Assembly (NCBI RefSeq): GCF_035481675.1
Contig: NZ_JAYJJW010000002.1
Span: forward strand, 482,641 to 546,640
Origin: Alteriqipengyuania_B sp035481675
GTDB lineage: Bacteria; Pseudomonadota; Alphaproteobacteria; Sphingomonadales; Sphingomonadaceae
Reading direction: 5' to 3'
Length of the DNA: 64,000 nt
Below, in pieces: positions 17,366-25,595 of this stretch. Numbering within the stretch: position 1 is the first letter of the stretch; every line of letters starts with the position of its first letter. The position numbers were made by a program, and so were the translations under genes. The notes below the pieces were generated by a model. It saw nothing but the letters and a program-made list of their open reading frames with translations. It searched no databases and was not told the DNA's origin.

Positions 17366-18223
17366 ATGGCATTCGCCCGCATCACGCGCGAAGAACGGAT
17401 CGGCCTCGGCGTCGCGGCGGTCGCCCATGTCGCACTGGCGTGGGTCCTGATGACCCGCGAGGAGCCGGTGCCGGTGCCGGAGATCAAGCCGAAGCCGGTG
17501 GTGGTGACCCTGTCGACCGATGTCGGCCTCACTTCTACCGCGCCCGATCCGGTGCCCGAAGCCGCGATGGCGCCGCCTTCCAGCTCGAACCTGCCGGATA
17601 CGCCGCCGGCCAGCGTGCCCGACAGCTTCACGCCCGCGCCGTTGCCGACCCCTACGCCCGCAGCACGCCCATCCCCGGCACCGACCAGCCGCGCCACGCG
17701 GCGGCGCCCACCGACGCCGACCCCCACATCGCGCGCGTCGTCCCGCACACCGACGCCTCGCTCCACGCCGACTCCCTCGTCGCGAGCCAGCCGCAGCGCG
17801 CCGACGCCCACGCCGTCCTCCCGCCGCGAAACCGGCTTCGACGGCGCCTTCGGCAACGGTTCCGGGACGAGCCAGAGCAGCAGCAATTCCGGCACGCAAG
17901 CGGCGGAGATAGGGCCGGCGGTGCGCAATTCGCTGGCGGCGGAAATCACGCGGCAGCTGCGCCCCCACTGGAGCGCGCCGCAAGGTGTCGACGTAGAACT
18001 GCTGGTCACGCGCGTGCGCTTCAGCCTCAATCGCGACGGCAGTCTGTCGGGCTCGCCACGCTGTATCAGCACGACAGGGGTGAATGCCTCGAACAGCGCG
18101 CAGAAGGACGTCCATTGCGAGCGTGCCATAAGAGCCGTTCGCGCCGCATCGCCCTTCAATCTTCCTGCCCAGTATCATGAGGCTTGGAAAACCAACACAT
18201 GGAGCTTCGACAGGAATCTCTGA
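17366..18223 (+). CDS. tolA: TolA-like protein with Pro/Thr/Ser-rich linker
   Basis: A 285-residue periplasm-spanning protein. Residues about 10-26 (GLGVAAVAHVALAWVLM) form the membrane anchor. Residues 40-175 are a low-complexity linker of Pro, Thr, Ser and Arg (TPTPTSRASSRTPTPRSTPT) replacing the long alanine-rich helix of enterobacterial TolA. The C-terminal domain (LAAEITRQLRPHWSAPQGVD to the end) carries two cysteines and ends NTWSFDRNL. Placement between tolR and tolB makes the call secure although overall likeness to E. coli TolA is low. The start at 17366 begins MAFARITREE; an upstream start would run into tolR. Confidence 0.9.
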   Translation: MAFARITREERIGLGVAAVAHVALAWVLMTREEPVPVPEIKPKPVVVTLSTDVGLTSTAPDPVPEAAMAPPSSSNLPDTPPASVPDSFTPAPLPTPTPAARPSPAPTSRATRRRPPTPTPTSRASSRTPTPRSTPTPSSRASRSAPTPTPSSRRETGFDGAFGNGSGTSQSSSNSGTQAAEIGPAVRNSLAAEITRQLRPHWSAPQGVDVELLVTRVRFSLNRDGSLSGSPRCISTTGVNASNSAQKDVHCERAIRAVRAASPFNLPAQYHEAWKTNTWSFDRNL

Positions 18224-19623
18224 TGATTAAAACGAAACTTGCATCCGTCTCGCTCTTTGCTGCCCTTTTGGTCGCTTTCCCTTCGATGGCGATGGGGCAA
18301 GATGGCCCGGCTACGCCAACCCCCATCGAAGCGTCGGAGACAGGGCAGGATGGTGACGGCCTGACTGGGACCGTGACCGATACCAGTGAGTGGCAGAACC
18401 TCGGCATCGCCATCCCGGCCTTTGCGACCAACCAGGAAGTTTCGACCGCTGCAGGACCGGGGAACACGACCGCGCTCGGCAATGCGATCGCGGATGTCAT
18501 CTACAACGACCTGCGCTTCAACGGCCTGTTCGAACCCACCGGCCCTGCAGGGCTGCCGCGTCCGACATACCCGCAGATCACTGCGCCGAGCTGGCCCACG
18601 TGGCAGGGCCGCGATGCGGAAATGCTGGTGCAGGGCTATGTCCGCGCCGGCGGGGACGGGCGGCTGACGGTTGGCTGCTATCTCTACGATGTCGCGCTGC
18701 AGAACGAACTCGTGCGCGAAGGCTGGGTGGTGGAGCCCGGCGACTGGCGGCGCGCGGCGCATAAATGCGCCGACCTCGTCTATTCGCGCCTGTCCGGCGA
18801 AAGCCCGTTCTTCGATTCCAAGATCGCCTATATCGCCGAGACGGGGCCGAAGGATAACCGCGTGAAGCGGCTCGCCATCATGGACAGCGACGGGGCCAAC
18901 CACCGCTTCATCACCAGCGGCAGCACCACTGCGCTGACCCCGCGCTATTCGCCCGATTACCGGCAGATCGTCTACCTGTCGTACAAGGACGGCAATCCGC
19001 GCATCTACATCTACGACATCGGCTCGGGCAAGCAGACGCTGGTCGCGGAAACGGGCAACCCGACCTTCGCCCCCCGCTGGTCGCCGGACGGGCGGACGAT
19101 CCTGTTCTCGATGGCGGTGAACGGGAATACCGATATCTATTCGGTGCCCGCGAGCGGCGGCAGCTGGACCCGGCTGACCGATGCGCCGGGGATCGATGTC
19201 GGCGGCTCCTACAGCCCCGACGGTCGCCAGATCGTGTTCGAAAGCGACCGGTCCGGCAGCCAGCAGGTCTATGTCATGGACGCCGACGGCAGCGACCAGC
19301 GCCGGATCACCTTCTTCGGCGGCCGTGCGGCAACGCCCGAATGGTCCCCGCGCGGCGACCAGATCGCCTTCACCCACATCGTCGGCAATTTCCGTATCGC
19401 GGTGATGAGCCCGCAGGGCCGCGGCCTGCGCTACCTGACCGACAGCTGGCAGGACGAGGCGCCGACCTGGGCGCCCAACGGCCGCATCATCCAGTATTTC
19501 CGCACCGCACGCGGTTCGGGCGAGGCGGCCTTGTGGCAGGTCGACCTGACGGGCCGCAACGAACGCCGCCTGCCGACGCCCGTGGGCGCGTCCGACCCCG
19601 CCTGGGGACCGGTCCTGCCATGA
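18223..19623 (+). CDS. tolB: Tol-Pal system beta-propeller protein TolB
   Basis: A 466-residue periplasmic protein. After a signal peptide (LASVSLFAALLVAFPSMAMG) comes the N-terminal domain, then a six-blade propeller built from WD40-like PD40 repeats such as RYSPDYRQIVYLS, RWSPDGRTILFS and SYSPDGRQIVFESDR. TolB binds Pal and, when released, TolA. The ATG at 18223 overlaps the tolA stop and follows a GACAGGAATC ribosome site; an upstream in-frame start would precede the signal peptide awkwardly. Confidence 0.96.
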   Translation: MIKTKLASVSLFAALLVAFPSMAMGQDGPATPTPIEASETGQDGDGLTGTVTDTSEWQNLGIAIPAFATNQEVSTAAGPGNTTALGNAIADVIYNDLRFNGLFEPTGPAGLPRPTYPQITAPSWPTWQGRDAEMLVQGYVRAGGDGRLTVGCYLYDVALQNELVREGWVVEPGDWRRAAHKCADLVYSRLSGESPFFDSKIAYIAETGPKDNRVKRLAIMDSDGANHRFITSGSTTALTPRYSPDYRQIVYLSYKDGNPRIYIYDIGSGKQTLVAETGNPTFAPRWSPDGRTILFSMAVNGNTDIYSVPASGGSWTRLTDAPGIDVGGSYSPDGRQIVFESDRSGSQQVYVMDADGSDQRRITFFGGRAATPEWSPRGDQIAFTHIVGNFRIAVMSPQGRGLRYLTDSWQDEAPTWAPNGRIIQYFRTARGSGEAALWQVDLTGRNERRLPTPVGASDPAWGPVLP

Positions 19624-19684
19624 TCGATTTTTGTTTTCGAGCTTGGGTCGCAAACCAACTCAACGGCCCTTGGGAGTTATGCCG

Positions 19685-20209
19685 ATGACACGTTTCCATA
19701 CCATCCTGATAGCCTCCGCCGGCGCGCTGGCGCTCTCCGCCTGCGCTTCCAAGGAACCGAAGGAACTGCCGCCCGAACCGCTGCCCCCCGTGACCGACAC
19801 AGGCATGCCGGATTACGGCGACGACACCGCAGGCGTCGCGCAGCTCGGCACGCAGGAGCATTTCGTGGCCGGCGTGAGCGGGCAGAACGTGATTTATTTC
19901 GACACCGACCGCTACAACATCGACAGCGCCGATGCCGCCGCCCTGCAGACGCAGGCGCGCTACCTGGGGATGTACCCAAGCATCACGGTGACCGTGGAAG
20001 GCCATGCCGACGAACGCGGCACGCGCGATTACAACCTTGCGCTGGGGGAACGGCGCGCGAATGCGGCGAAGAATTACCTCGTCGGCCTCGGCATCAGCGC
20101 CGCGCGCATCCGCACCGTCAGTTACGGCAAGGAACGCCCGGTGGCGCTCGGTTCGAATGAAGCGGCCTGGGCGCAGAACCGCCGCGCCGTTACCGTGGTG
20201 GTCAACTGA
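19685..20209 (+). CDS. pal: Peptidoglycan-associated lipoprotein Pal
   Basis: A 174-residue outer-membrane lipoprotein. ALALSACAS near residue 18 is a lipobox with the lipidated cysteine. The C-terminal OmpA domain has VTVEGHADERGTRDYNLALGERRA, which binds diaminopimelate in peptidoglycan. The ATG at 19685 was preferred over the one six bases upstream because GGGAG lies at better distance and the signal peptide then reads MTRFHTILIASAG. No ybgF/cpoB gene follows, unlike many tol-pal operons; a convergent small gene lies immediately after its stop. Confidence 0.95.
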   Translation: MTRFHTILIASAGALALSACASKEPKELPPEPLPPVTDTGMPDYGDDTAGVAQLGTQEHFVAGVSGQNVIYFDTDRYNIDSADAAALQTQARYLGMYPSITVTVEGHADERGTRDYNLALGERRANAAKNYLVGLGISAARIRTVSYGKERPVALGSNEAAWAQNRRAVTVVVN

Positions 20210-20386
20210 TCAGCGGCTGAAGAAGTCTGTGGGCGCCGGGATGTCCGGCGCCTGCGCTTCGATCTGCATGAAAGAGGGCGCGGCCCCGCGTTCGCCGTCG
20301 CCCGCGACATGCGGTGCGAACAGCGCAAAGGCCGACATGGCGAAGACCGACGCGGCGGCGGACAGGGCGAGTTGCTTGCTCATCAT
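20210..20386 (-). CDS. Small secreted protein candidate, 58 residues
   Basis: A short minus-strand frame whose stop abuts the pal stop. It encodes MMSKQLALSAAASVFAMSAF followed by ALFAPHVAGDG, a convincing signal peptide (Lys, hydrophobic core, small residues at the cleavage site). The remaining mature part is only about 30 residues: Pro/Ala-rich with FMQIEAQAPDIPAPTDFF. A weak AAGAG site precedes the double ATG. The codon use is like its neighbours. No family is recognised. The clear signal peptide in an otherwise empty gap is the main support, so confidence is moderate. Confidence 0.5.
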   Translation of the reverse strand: MMSKQLALSAAASVFAMSAFALFAPHVAGDGERGAAPSFMQIEAQAPDIPAPTDFFSR

Positions 20387-20531
20387 CTCTTGCAGTTCGG
20401 GATCGCAGCTGGATTGTGCAACTGCAACATTGCGCTTTGAAACCTTGATTGCGGGTTAAGTTCCCCCTCCGGGTGGCACTTTCGCTCCCCGTCCCCTATC
20501 TCGGCCCGTGAAATGAGGCGCACGCACGACC

Positions 20532-21065
20532 ATGGCTGCTAAGGGCCGCAGCAACGACTGGGGTTTTCCCCGCTGGCGCGGCTACGAAGCCAGCCGCGAG
20601 GCGGAAACCGTGCGCCTGTGCGATCGCCACGGGTGCGAGGAGAAAGGCGATTGCCCCGCTCCCAAGAGCCCGAACAGCCCCGACCGATGGTATTTCTGCC
20701 AGCGCCACGCGGCGGAATACAACAAGGGCTGGGACTATTTCGAAGGCCTCGACAAGGAAGAGGCCGCCAAGCGCGCCAGCGCCGAACAGGCGGAGAATGC
20801 GGGCTATGCCGAAGCGGCGCATTACGGCTGGGGCGGCAGCGGCGACGGCACCCGCAGCGCCGATGAGATGCGCGCGCTGGAAGTGCTGGAACTGGAACCG
20901 CATGTCGAATTCGCCGACATCAAGAAGGCTTTCCGCGCCAAGGCCAAGGAGGTCCACCCGGACGTGAAGCCCGGCGACGCGGAAGCGGCGAAGCAATTCC
21001 AAGCCGTGAGCGTGGCTTACGAGGTCTTGAAAGCCGCCGAAGAACGCCGCGAGTGGCGCGGCTGA
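20532..21065 (+). CDS. J-domain protein (DnaJ-like)
   Basis: A 177-residue protein with a C-terminal J-domain at residues about 115-175: ALEVLELEPHVEFADIKKAFRAKAKEVHPDVKPGD, with the HPD tripeptide that stimulates DnaK. The N-terminal half has a cysteine/histidine cluster (CDRHGCEEKGDC and FCQRHAAEYNKGWDYF) that could bind a metal. This combination is typical of a small alphaproteobacterial J-protein group of unknown client. It lies between pal and a convergent ATP-grasp gene. Confidence 0.9.
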   Translation: MAAKGRSNDWGFPRWRGYEASREAETVRLCDRHGCEEKGDCPAPKSPNSPDRWYFCQRHAAEYNKGWDYFEGLDKEEAAKRASAEQAENAGYAEAAHYGWGGSGDGTRSADEMRALEVLELEPHVEFADIKKAFRAKAKEVHPDVKPGDAEAAKQFQAVSVAYEVLKAAEERREWRG

Positions 21066-21066
21066 A

Positions 21067-21954
21067 CTAGGCGAGCAAGCGGGCGACGGCGTCCGCGATG
21101 CGGGTCCCAAGGCCCGGCCCTTCTAACGGATAGAGGAACGGTTCTATCAGTTCCGCTTCCATCACCGCCAGCGTGCCGCCCGCGCGGATCATGTCGATGC
21201 GGGCATAAAGCAGGTCGTGGAAGGGAAGGCTGGCGAGAACGGCCTCGGCCGCGGCAAGGTCGGCCGGGGCAGGCTTTATCGCCGTGTCGATGCCGCCGAA
21301 CATGGACTGGATGCGGTAATCGCCCGCCGCCGGCCGCTTCAGGATCGCGTGGCTGAAAGCGCCGCCGATGAAGACGAAGCTGTATTCGCCCTCTTCCGCG
21401 ATGGCGGGAAGGAAAGGCTGAATCATCGCCGGATGGCCGAGCGTCCAGCCGGCAGCAGGCGTATCGTCGCGCGTAAAGCTGTGCTGGCCGAGCGCGCCGG
21501 CACCCACCTGCCGCTTCACCACGACGCGGTCCGTTCCGAAACGATCGAAGGCGGAGAGGACATCGCCGCGCGAGGCTTCGTCCAGCCACAGCGTCGGCAC
21601 GGTCGCCGCGCCGCGCTCCGCCAGGTCCTGCAGGTAGGTCTTGCGGGCGTTCCAGCGCACCACATGCGGCGGATTGCAGACCGCGATGCCGCGCGCTTCC
21701 AGCGCCTCTAGCCGCGTCAGGAATTCGTCCAGCCGGTCCTGGTAATCCCACGCCGTGCCCAGCATCACGAGCGCGAGCCCCTCGAAATCAGCTAGCGGCG
21801 CAGCCCAGTCGATCTCAATCAGCTCGAACCCGCGGTCCGCCAATGCGGGGCGCAGCGCGTCGACCTGCCGGTCGTGTTCGTAGGCGTCGCTGCGCCGTTC
21901 GGGCGAGGCGGGAAGCGTGCCCGGACAGGCAAGGAAGCCGATCCGGGCCGCCAT
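21067..21954 (-). CDS. ATP-grasp family protein (RimK/glutathione-synthetase-like)
   Basis: A 295-residue cytosolic enzyme. The fold is read from an N-terminal Rossmann-like part (MAARIGFLACPG, LALVMLGTAWDYQDR), a VVVKRQVGAGALGQH lysine/Gly loop for ATP, IQPFLPAIAEEGEYSFVFIGG, and the metal-site strand YARIDMIRAGGTLAVMEAELIEPFLY. This layout matches the group annotated as cycloserine-synthesis-like or RimK-like ligases. The gene starts 3 bases after the stop of the PLP enzyme gene upstream, so the pair may act together on an amino-acid substrate. The product is unknown. Confidence 0.85.
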   Translation of the reverse strand: MAARIGFLACPGTLPASPERRSDAYEHDRQVDALRPALADRGFELIEIDWAAPLADFEGLALVMLGTAWDYQDRLDEFLTRLEALEARGIAVCNPPHVVRWNARKTYLQDLAERGAATVPTLWLDEASRGDVLSAFDRFGTDRVVVKRQVGAGALGQHSFTRDDTPAAGWTLGHPAMIQPFLPAIAEEGEYSFVFIGGAFSHAILKRPAAGDYRIQSMFGGIDTAIKPAPADLAAAEAVLASLPFHDLLYARIDMIRAGGTLAVMEAELIEPFLYPLEGPGLGTRIADAVARLLA

Positions 21955-21957
21955 GTG

Positions 21958-23271
21958 TCAGACTTCGCCCAGCGCCTGGTCGAAGTCGGCAATCAGGTCG
22001 TCCGCGTCCTCGATCCCGATGGAAATGCGCACGAGATTGTCGGAAATGCCGAGCGACTGCTTGCGAGCATGCGGCACGGACAGGTGCGTCATGCTGGCCG
22101 GGTGACTGGCGAGCGTTTCGGTGCCGCCGAGGCTGACGGCCAGCTTGGCGATCTTCAGCGCGTCTAGGAAGCGGAAGCATTCCTCCTCCCCGCCCTTGAT
22201 GAACAGGCTGAAGGTGCTGCCGGCCCCAAGGTCGTGCCGGTCGTAGATGTCCTTTTGCCGCGCGTCGGAAATGAAGCCGAGGTAGCCGAGGCCTTCCACC
22301 TTGTCGTGCCCGCGCAGGAATTCGCAGACCATCGCGGCATTCTCGCCCGCGCGCTGCATGCGCAGTTCGACCGTTTCGAGGCTGCGCAGCAGCATCCATG
22401 CGGTGTTGGGATCGGCGATACCGCCCATCGTGTTGCGCAGCGCGCGGACCGGGTCCATCCATTTCTTCGCGCCGGCGATGGAGCCTGCGACAAGGTCCGA
22501 ATGGCCGCCGACATACTTGGTCAGCGAGTAGACCACGATGTCCGCCCCGTGATCGAGCGGGCGCGACCACAGCGGGCCGAGGAAGGTGTTGTCGATAGCG
22601 ATGGGAGACTCGAGTGACGCCGCATCGCGCGCATCGCGCACCGCCTGCACGTCCACCAGAGCGTTGGTCGGGTTGGCCGGGCTTTCGAGATAGACCATGG
22701 CGACCTTGCCGCCCTGCTCGTCGGCCTGCGCCTTCGCCTTGGCGAGGACATCGTCCAGCTCCTCGCGCGTAGCGCCGGCGGGAAAATCGAGATAGGTCAC
22801 GCCGAATTTCGACAGGACTTTCGACACGAACCCTTCGGACGCGGCGTAGAGCGGGCCGGAATGGACGATGACGTCGCCCACGCTGCAATAGGCCAGCATC
22901 AGCACGGTCACCGCGGTCATGCCGCTGGAAAAGCACAGCGCATCCTCTGCGCCGTCCCAGATCGCCAGCCGGTCTTCCAGGATTTCCTGGTTCGGGCCGT
23001 TAAAGCGGGAATAAACCAGGCCTTCCGCGCCGCCCGGGCGCTGGCCGGTGATGCCTTCGAAATGCCGCTTGCCTGCTGCCGCATTCTCGAAAGCGAAGGT
23101 GCTGGTGAGGAAGATCGGCGCCTTCAGGCTGCCTTCGGACAGGGCGGGGTCGTAGCCGTGGCCCATCATCAGCGTGGCGGGCTTCATCTGGCGGCCGTTC
23201 AGCTTGCCGACTTCGGGCTTCGGATTGCGGCGCGGGGTGGGCTTGTCGGTGGCGTCGATGGCGTCGGTCAT
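21958..23271 (-). CDS. Cystathionine gamma-synthase / methionine gamma-lyase family PLP enzyme
   Basis: A 437-residue PLP-dependent enzyme of sulfur amino-acid metabolism. The PLP lysine is in SLTKYVGGHSD; SGMTAVTVLM, YLESPANPTN and DNTFLGPLWSRPLDHGAD are family blocks. The 30-residue N-extension with LNGRQMKPATLMMGHGYDP defines a subgroup usually annotated only as cystathionine gamma-synthase family. Trans-sulfuration versus gamma-elimination cannot be decided by eye. It is followed after 3 bases by the ATP-grasp gene. The leader can fold a hairpin over its ribosome site. Confidence 0.9.
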   Translation of the reverse strand: MTDAIDATDKPTPRRNPKPEVGKLNGRQMKPATLMMGHGYDPALSEGSLKAPIFLTSTFAFENAAAGKRHFEGITGQRPGGAEGLVYSRFNGPNQEILEDRLAIWDGAEDALCFSSGMTAVTVLMLAYCSVGDVIVHSGPLYAASEGFVSKVLSKFGVTYLDFPAGATREELDDVLAKAKAQADEQGGKVAMVYLESPANPTNALVDVQAVRDARDAASLESPIAIDNTFLGPLWSRPLDHGADIVVYSLTKYVGGHSDLVAGSIAGAKKWMDPVRALRNTMGGIADPNTAWMLLRSLETVELRMQRAGENAAMVCEFLRGHDKVEGLGYLGFISDARQKDIYDRHDLGAGSTFSLFIKGGEEECFRFLDALKIAKLAVSLGGTETLASHPASMTHLSVPHARKQSLGISDNLVRISIGIEDADDLIADFDQALGEV

Positions 23272-23278
23272 GACGGTG

Positions 23279-23313
23279 CTTCCTGTAACGGTCGCTCCCA
23301 GGAAGGCAGGAGC
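23279..23313 (-). promoter_or_regulatory. Leader hairpin sequestering the ribosome site of the PLP enzyme gene
   Basis: On the minus strand the leader contains CTTCCTG (23305-23299) and CAGGAAG (23285-23279), a perfect 7-bp stem with a 13-base loop. The second arm includes the AGGAAG ribosome site upstream of the ATG at 23271. A competing stem, GCTCC/GGAGC (23313-23309 with 23298-23294), overlaps the first, so two exclusive folds are possible. It does not match SAM-II or SAM/SAH riboswitch consensus as remembered. Confidence 0.35.
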
Positions 23314-23449
23314 CGGATCGGGCGCGGCCCGGGGCGCTGGCGATCCTAACCTCCGCAGGAACGCATCTCCGCCGGGCTGTGCGGGATGCGCTGCCGATTA
23401 CTGCGCCCGACCGGCTATTTCAAGCACGCCGGGCCGGGTTCGCACGCCG

Positions 23450-24790
23450 TCAATAATGGCCGAAGCGAAGCAGCTTTCGCCGCGGGTCGAGAGCGAGCGG
23501 GCTCAGTTCGAGGGCACGGTCTTCCCACCGTGCCGCCGCATCGTCATCGCCCAAAGCGCGGTGGGCGTCGGCGTAGGCAAGATCCAGGGAGACGGAACGC
23601 CAGCCTGCCTTGCTGGCGGCGGCGAGCACTTTGAGGGCATCCTGCGGCCGTCCGTTTTCGGTGAGTGCGGAGGCGTAGACTTCGGCGACTTCGCCCGATC
23701 GGCGCATGCCATATTCCTCGCGCGCCAGCTCTAGTGCCTTAGAGGCGTCGCCGAAGTCGAGGAAGTGTTCCGCCGCATGGAGGCGGTAGGCATCGCGCGC
23801 TTCGCCAAGCTTGCCGAGCCATGCCACCCGTGCCTGCTCGCTCCAGCGCGCAGCTTCCGGTGTACGGCCACGATGGGCGAGAAAGCCGCCGAGGACGTCC
23901 ATCACTTCAGGCTCGCCGCTGTCGCGCGCGATGCGTTCAAGATCGGCAATGCCTTCGTCCCATGCGCCGGTCGCGGCGCGTTGTTGCGCGGCATAGGTCT
24001 GCGCCACCCAATAGCCCGGGAAAGCATCGTCCGCAGCTGCAATCCATCGGCCCGCCGTCTCGAGCTCGCCGCTGGCGTAAGCGATGTTGGCCCGGTGGAG
24101 GGCGGCCTTCGCGAAATGCCACGGTTCCGGCCGCTGTGCAGCAAGCGTCTTGCCCGAAAGGCGCGCTGCTTCTGCGGGCTCTCCCGCCCACAACGCGCGG
24201 TCGGCAACCCGCATTCCGGAGCCGAGGGCCGTGTTCATCTTGGCCGCCTGGTCGTAGAGCTGCTGCGCCCGGCCCAGTTCGCCGCGCTGCATGGCAATGT
24301 CGCCGCGCAAGGCGAGGGCCACGGCGCGATCGTGCTGCGTCCGGCGCGGTGCGGCGATGGCGAACCGGTCGAGCATGCGCTCTGCGGTGTCCAGATCGTG
24401 GAAACTCATCGCGAGGGCGGCTCGGGTGAGGGTGGGGCCGGACCCGTCGGGCGCATCGGCGAGACCTGAATCGAGCAATTCCGCCGCTTCGTTCGCATCC
24501 GAAATATCACCGGAAAGGCCGAAGCGGTCCATCAGGGCAAGAGCCAGAGCTTCCTTGTGCAGCCAGCCCGCGTCGCCTGCTGCGAGCCGGTTGCGCATCG
24601 AGCCGACCGAACGGTCGGCGAGGCTGGCTGCCTCCGCCATGCCGGCACCGCCGTATCCGACGGCAACGTCGCCGGGCATGACTTCCGCATGGGCGGGAGC
24701 GGCAGGTCCGCCTTCGATGGCATAGCCGATGCCTGCCACGCCAATAGCGGCGGCGCACAACATCAAAGACAGTCGAACGGGCTTCTTCAC
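23450..24790 (-). CDS. Secreted TPR-repeat protein
   Basis: A 446-residue exported protein of unknown function. Residues 1-35 are a signal peptide (LSLMLCAAAIGVAGIGYAIEGG). The rest is mostly paired helices of tetratricopeptide type, with repeats such as RGDIAMQRGELGRAQQLYDQAAKMN, HRANIAYASGELETAGRWIAAADDAFPG and DLAYADAHRALGDDDAAARWEDRALELSP. It is the third gene of a minus-strand operon after two DUF4331-type genes, separated by a gap holding a strong hairpin. TPR proteins are scaffolds, so it may assemble the DUF4331 proteins in the periplasm; this is inference. Confidence 0.85.
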   Translation of the reverse strand: MKKPVRLSLMLCAAAIGVAGIGYAIEGGPAAPAHAEVMPGDVAVGYGGAGMAEAASLADRSVGSMRNRLAAGDAGWLHKEALALALMDRFGLSGDISDANEAAELLDSGLADAPDGSGPTLTRAALAMSFHDLDTAERMLDRFAIAAPRRTQHDRAVALALRGDIAMQRGELGRAQQLYDQAAKMNTALGSGMRVADRALWAGEPAEAARLSGKTLAAQRPEPWHFAKAALHRANIAYASGELETAGRWIAAADDAFPGYWVAQTYAAQQRAATGAWDEGIADLERIARDSGEPEVMDVLGGFLAHRGRTPEAARWSEQARVAWLGKLGEARDAYRLHAAEHFLDFGDASKALELAREEYGMRRSGEVAEVYASALTENGRPQDALKVLAAASKAGWRSVSLDLAYADAHRALGDDDAAARWEDRALELSPLALDPRRKLLRFGHY

Positions 24791-24818
24791 GGTCGCTCTC
24801 CCCAGCGAGGTAAATCGT

Positions 24819-24851
24819 ATCCGGGGCGCAGGTCAGGCCCGCGCCCCGGAT
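24819..24851 (-). other. Inter-cistronic 11-bp hairpin in the DUF4331 operon
   Basis: ATCCGGGGCGC and GCGCCCCGGAT form a perfect 11-bp stem with an 11-base loop, between the DUF4331 lipoprotein stop and the TPR-protein start. No T-run follows on the minus strand. It may reduce or stabilise expression of one side of the operon. Confidence 0.6.
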
Positions 24852-24872
24852 TATCGGTGTCTGCGGGCCGGA

Positions 24873-25595
24873 TCAGTCGGCGCAGATGTTGAAGCCGAGG
24901 CCGGTCAGATCGTCGTCGATACCGTCGGTGATCGCTGTCAGCTGCATCACGATGGGATCGACGAAGGTGCCTGCGGCATCGTCCGCCGGGCTCGCATCGT
25001 TATAGGCGATCTTCAGGTCCGACGGGATCAGTGCCGTCGACACCGCCGGCATGCCCATGCGGTCCACGCGCACATATGCGCTTGCCGGATCGCTGCGGAA
25101 GGTGAAGCCCGATCCGCCGCTGCTGGCGATCGGCGGGCTGCCTTGCGGCGGCAACAGGAACGGGAAGGTCATCGGCGGCGGGCCGATGTCATTCTGGTCC
25201 GGGTTGAGCGGCAGGTTGGCGAAAGTCAGCGCGTTCTGGTTCGGATCGCTGAGATCGAGCAGGAGCACGGCCAGCGTCACGTCTACCACCGGGTCCGCAG
25301 GCAGGCGGCCGTTGGGGAAACCGGCCGGGGCCGACGGATCGATTCGCAAGACGTCCGGGATGACCAGATCGGCAACCGTCACGCCGGGCGCGACCTCCTG
25401 GGTAAGGCATTGCCCCACATCCAGATTGCTTTGCGCAGGCGGTTGAGGGTCCATCGTGGCAGTCGGCGTCGGCATCGGTGTGATGCCGTTATCGTCGTCG
25501 CCATCGAAACACGCGGTCACGGCCAGGCTCAGGATTGCCGCTGCGGCAACACCGCCCAGTTTGGCATAGCGAGCTTTTTCGAATGTCTTTTTCAT
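24873..25595 (-). CDS. DUF4331-type lipoprotein
   Basis: A 240-residue predicted lipoprotein. ILSLAVTACFDGDDDNG at about residues 21-37 is a lipobox followed by an acidic spacer and a Pro/Thr stretch. The mature part has PDVLRIDPSAPAGFPNGRLPADPVVDVTLAVLLLDL, resembling the C-terminal portion of DUF4331 proteins, which suggests that one ancestral DUF4331 protein is split over this gene and the one upstream. Two distant cysteines (CLTQE and NICAD) could form a disulfide. The ATG overlaps the preceding stop (TGATG). Function unknown. Confidence 0.78.
   Translation of the reverse strand: MKKTFEKARYAKLGGVAAAAILSLAVTACFDGDDDNGITPMPTPTATMDPQPPAQSNLDVGQCLTQEVAPGVTVADLVIPDVLRIDPSAPAGFPNGRLPADPVVDVTLAVLLLDLSDPNQNALTFANLPLNPDQNDIGPPPMTFPFLLPPQGSPPIASSGGSGFTFRSDPASAYVRVDRMGMPAVSTALIPSDLKIAYNDASPADDAAGTFVDPIVMQLTAITDGIDDDLTGLGFNICAD

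Noticed and set aside
23272..23449. SAM-II or SAM/SAH riboswitch before the cystathionine-gamma-synthase-family gene
   Set aside because: The remembered consensus elements are absent; only a generic hairpin over the ribosome site is supported.
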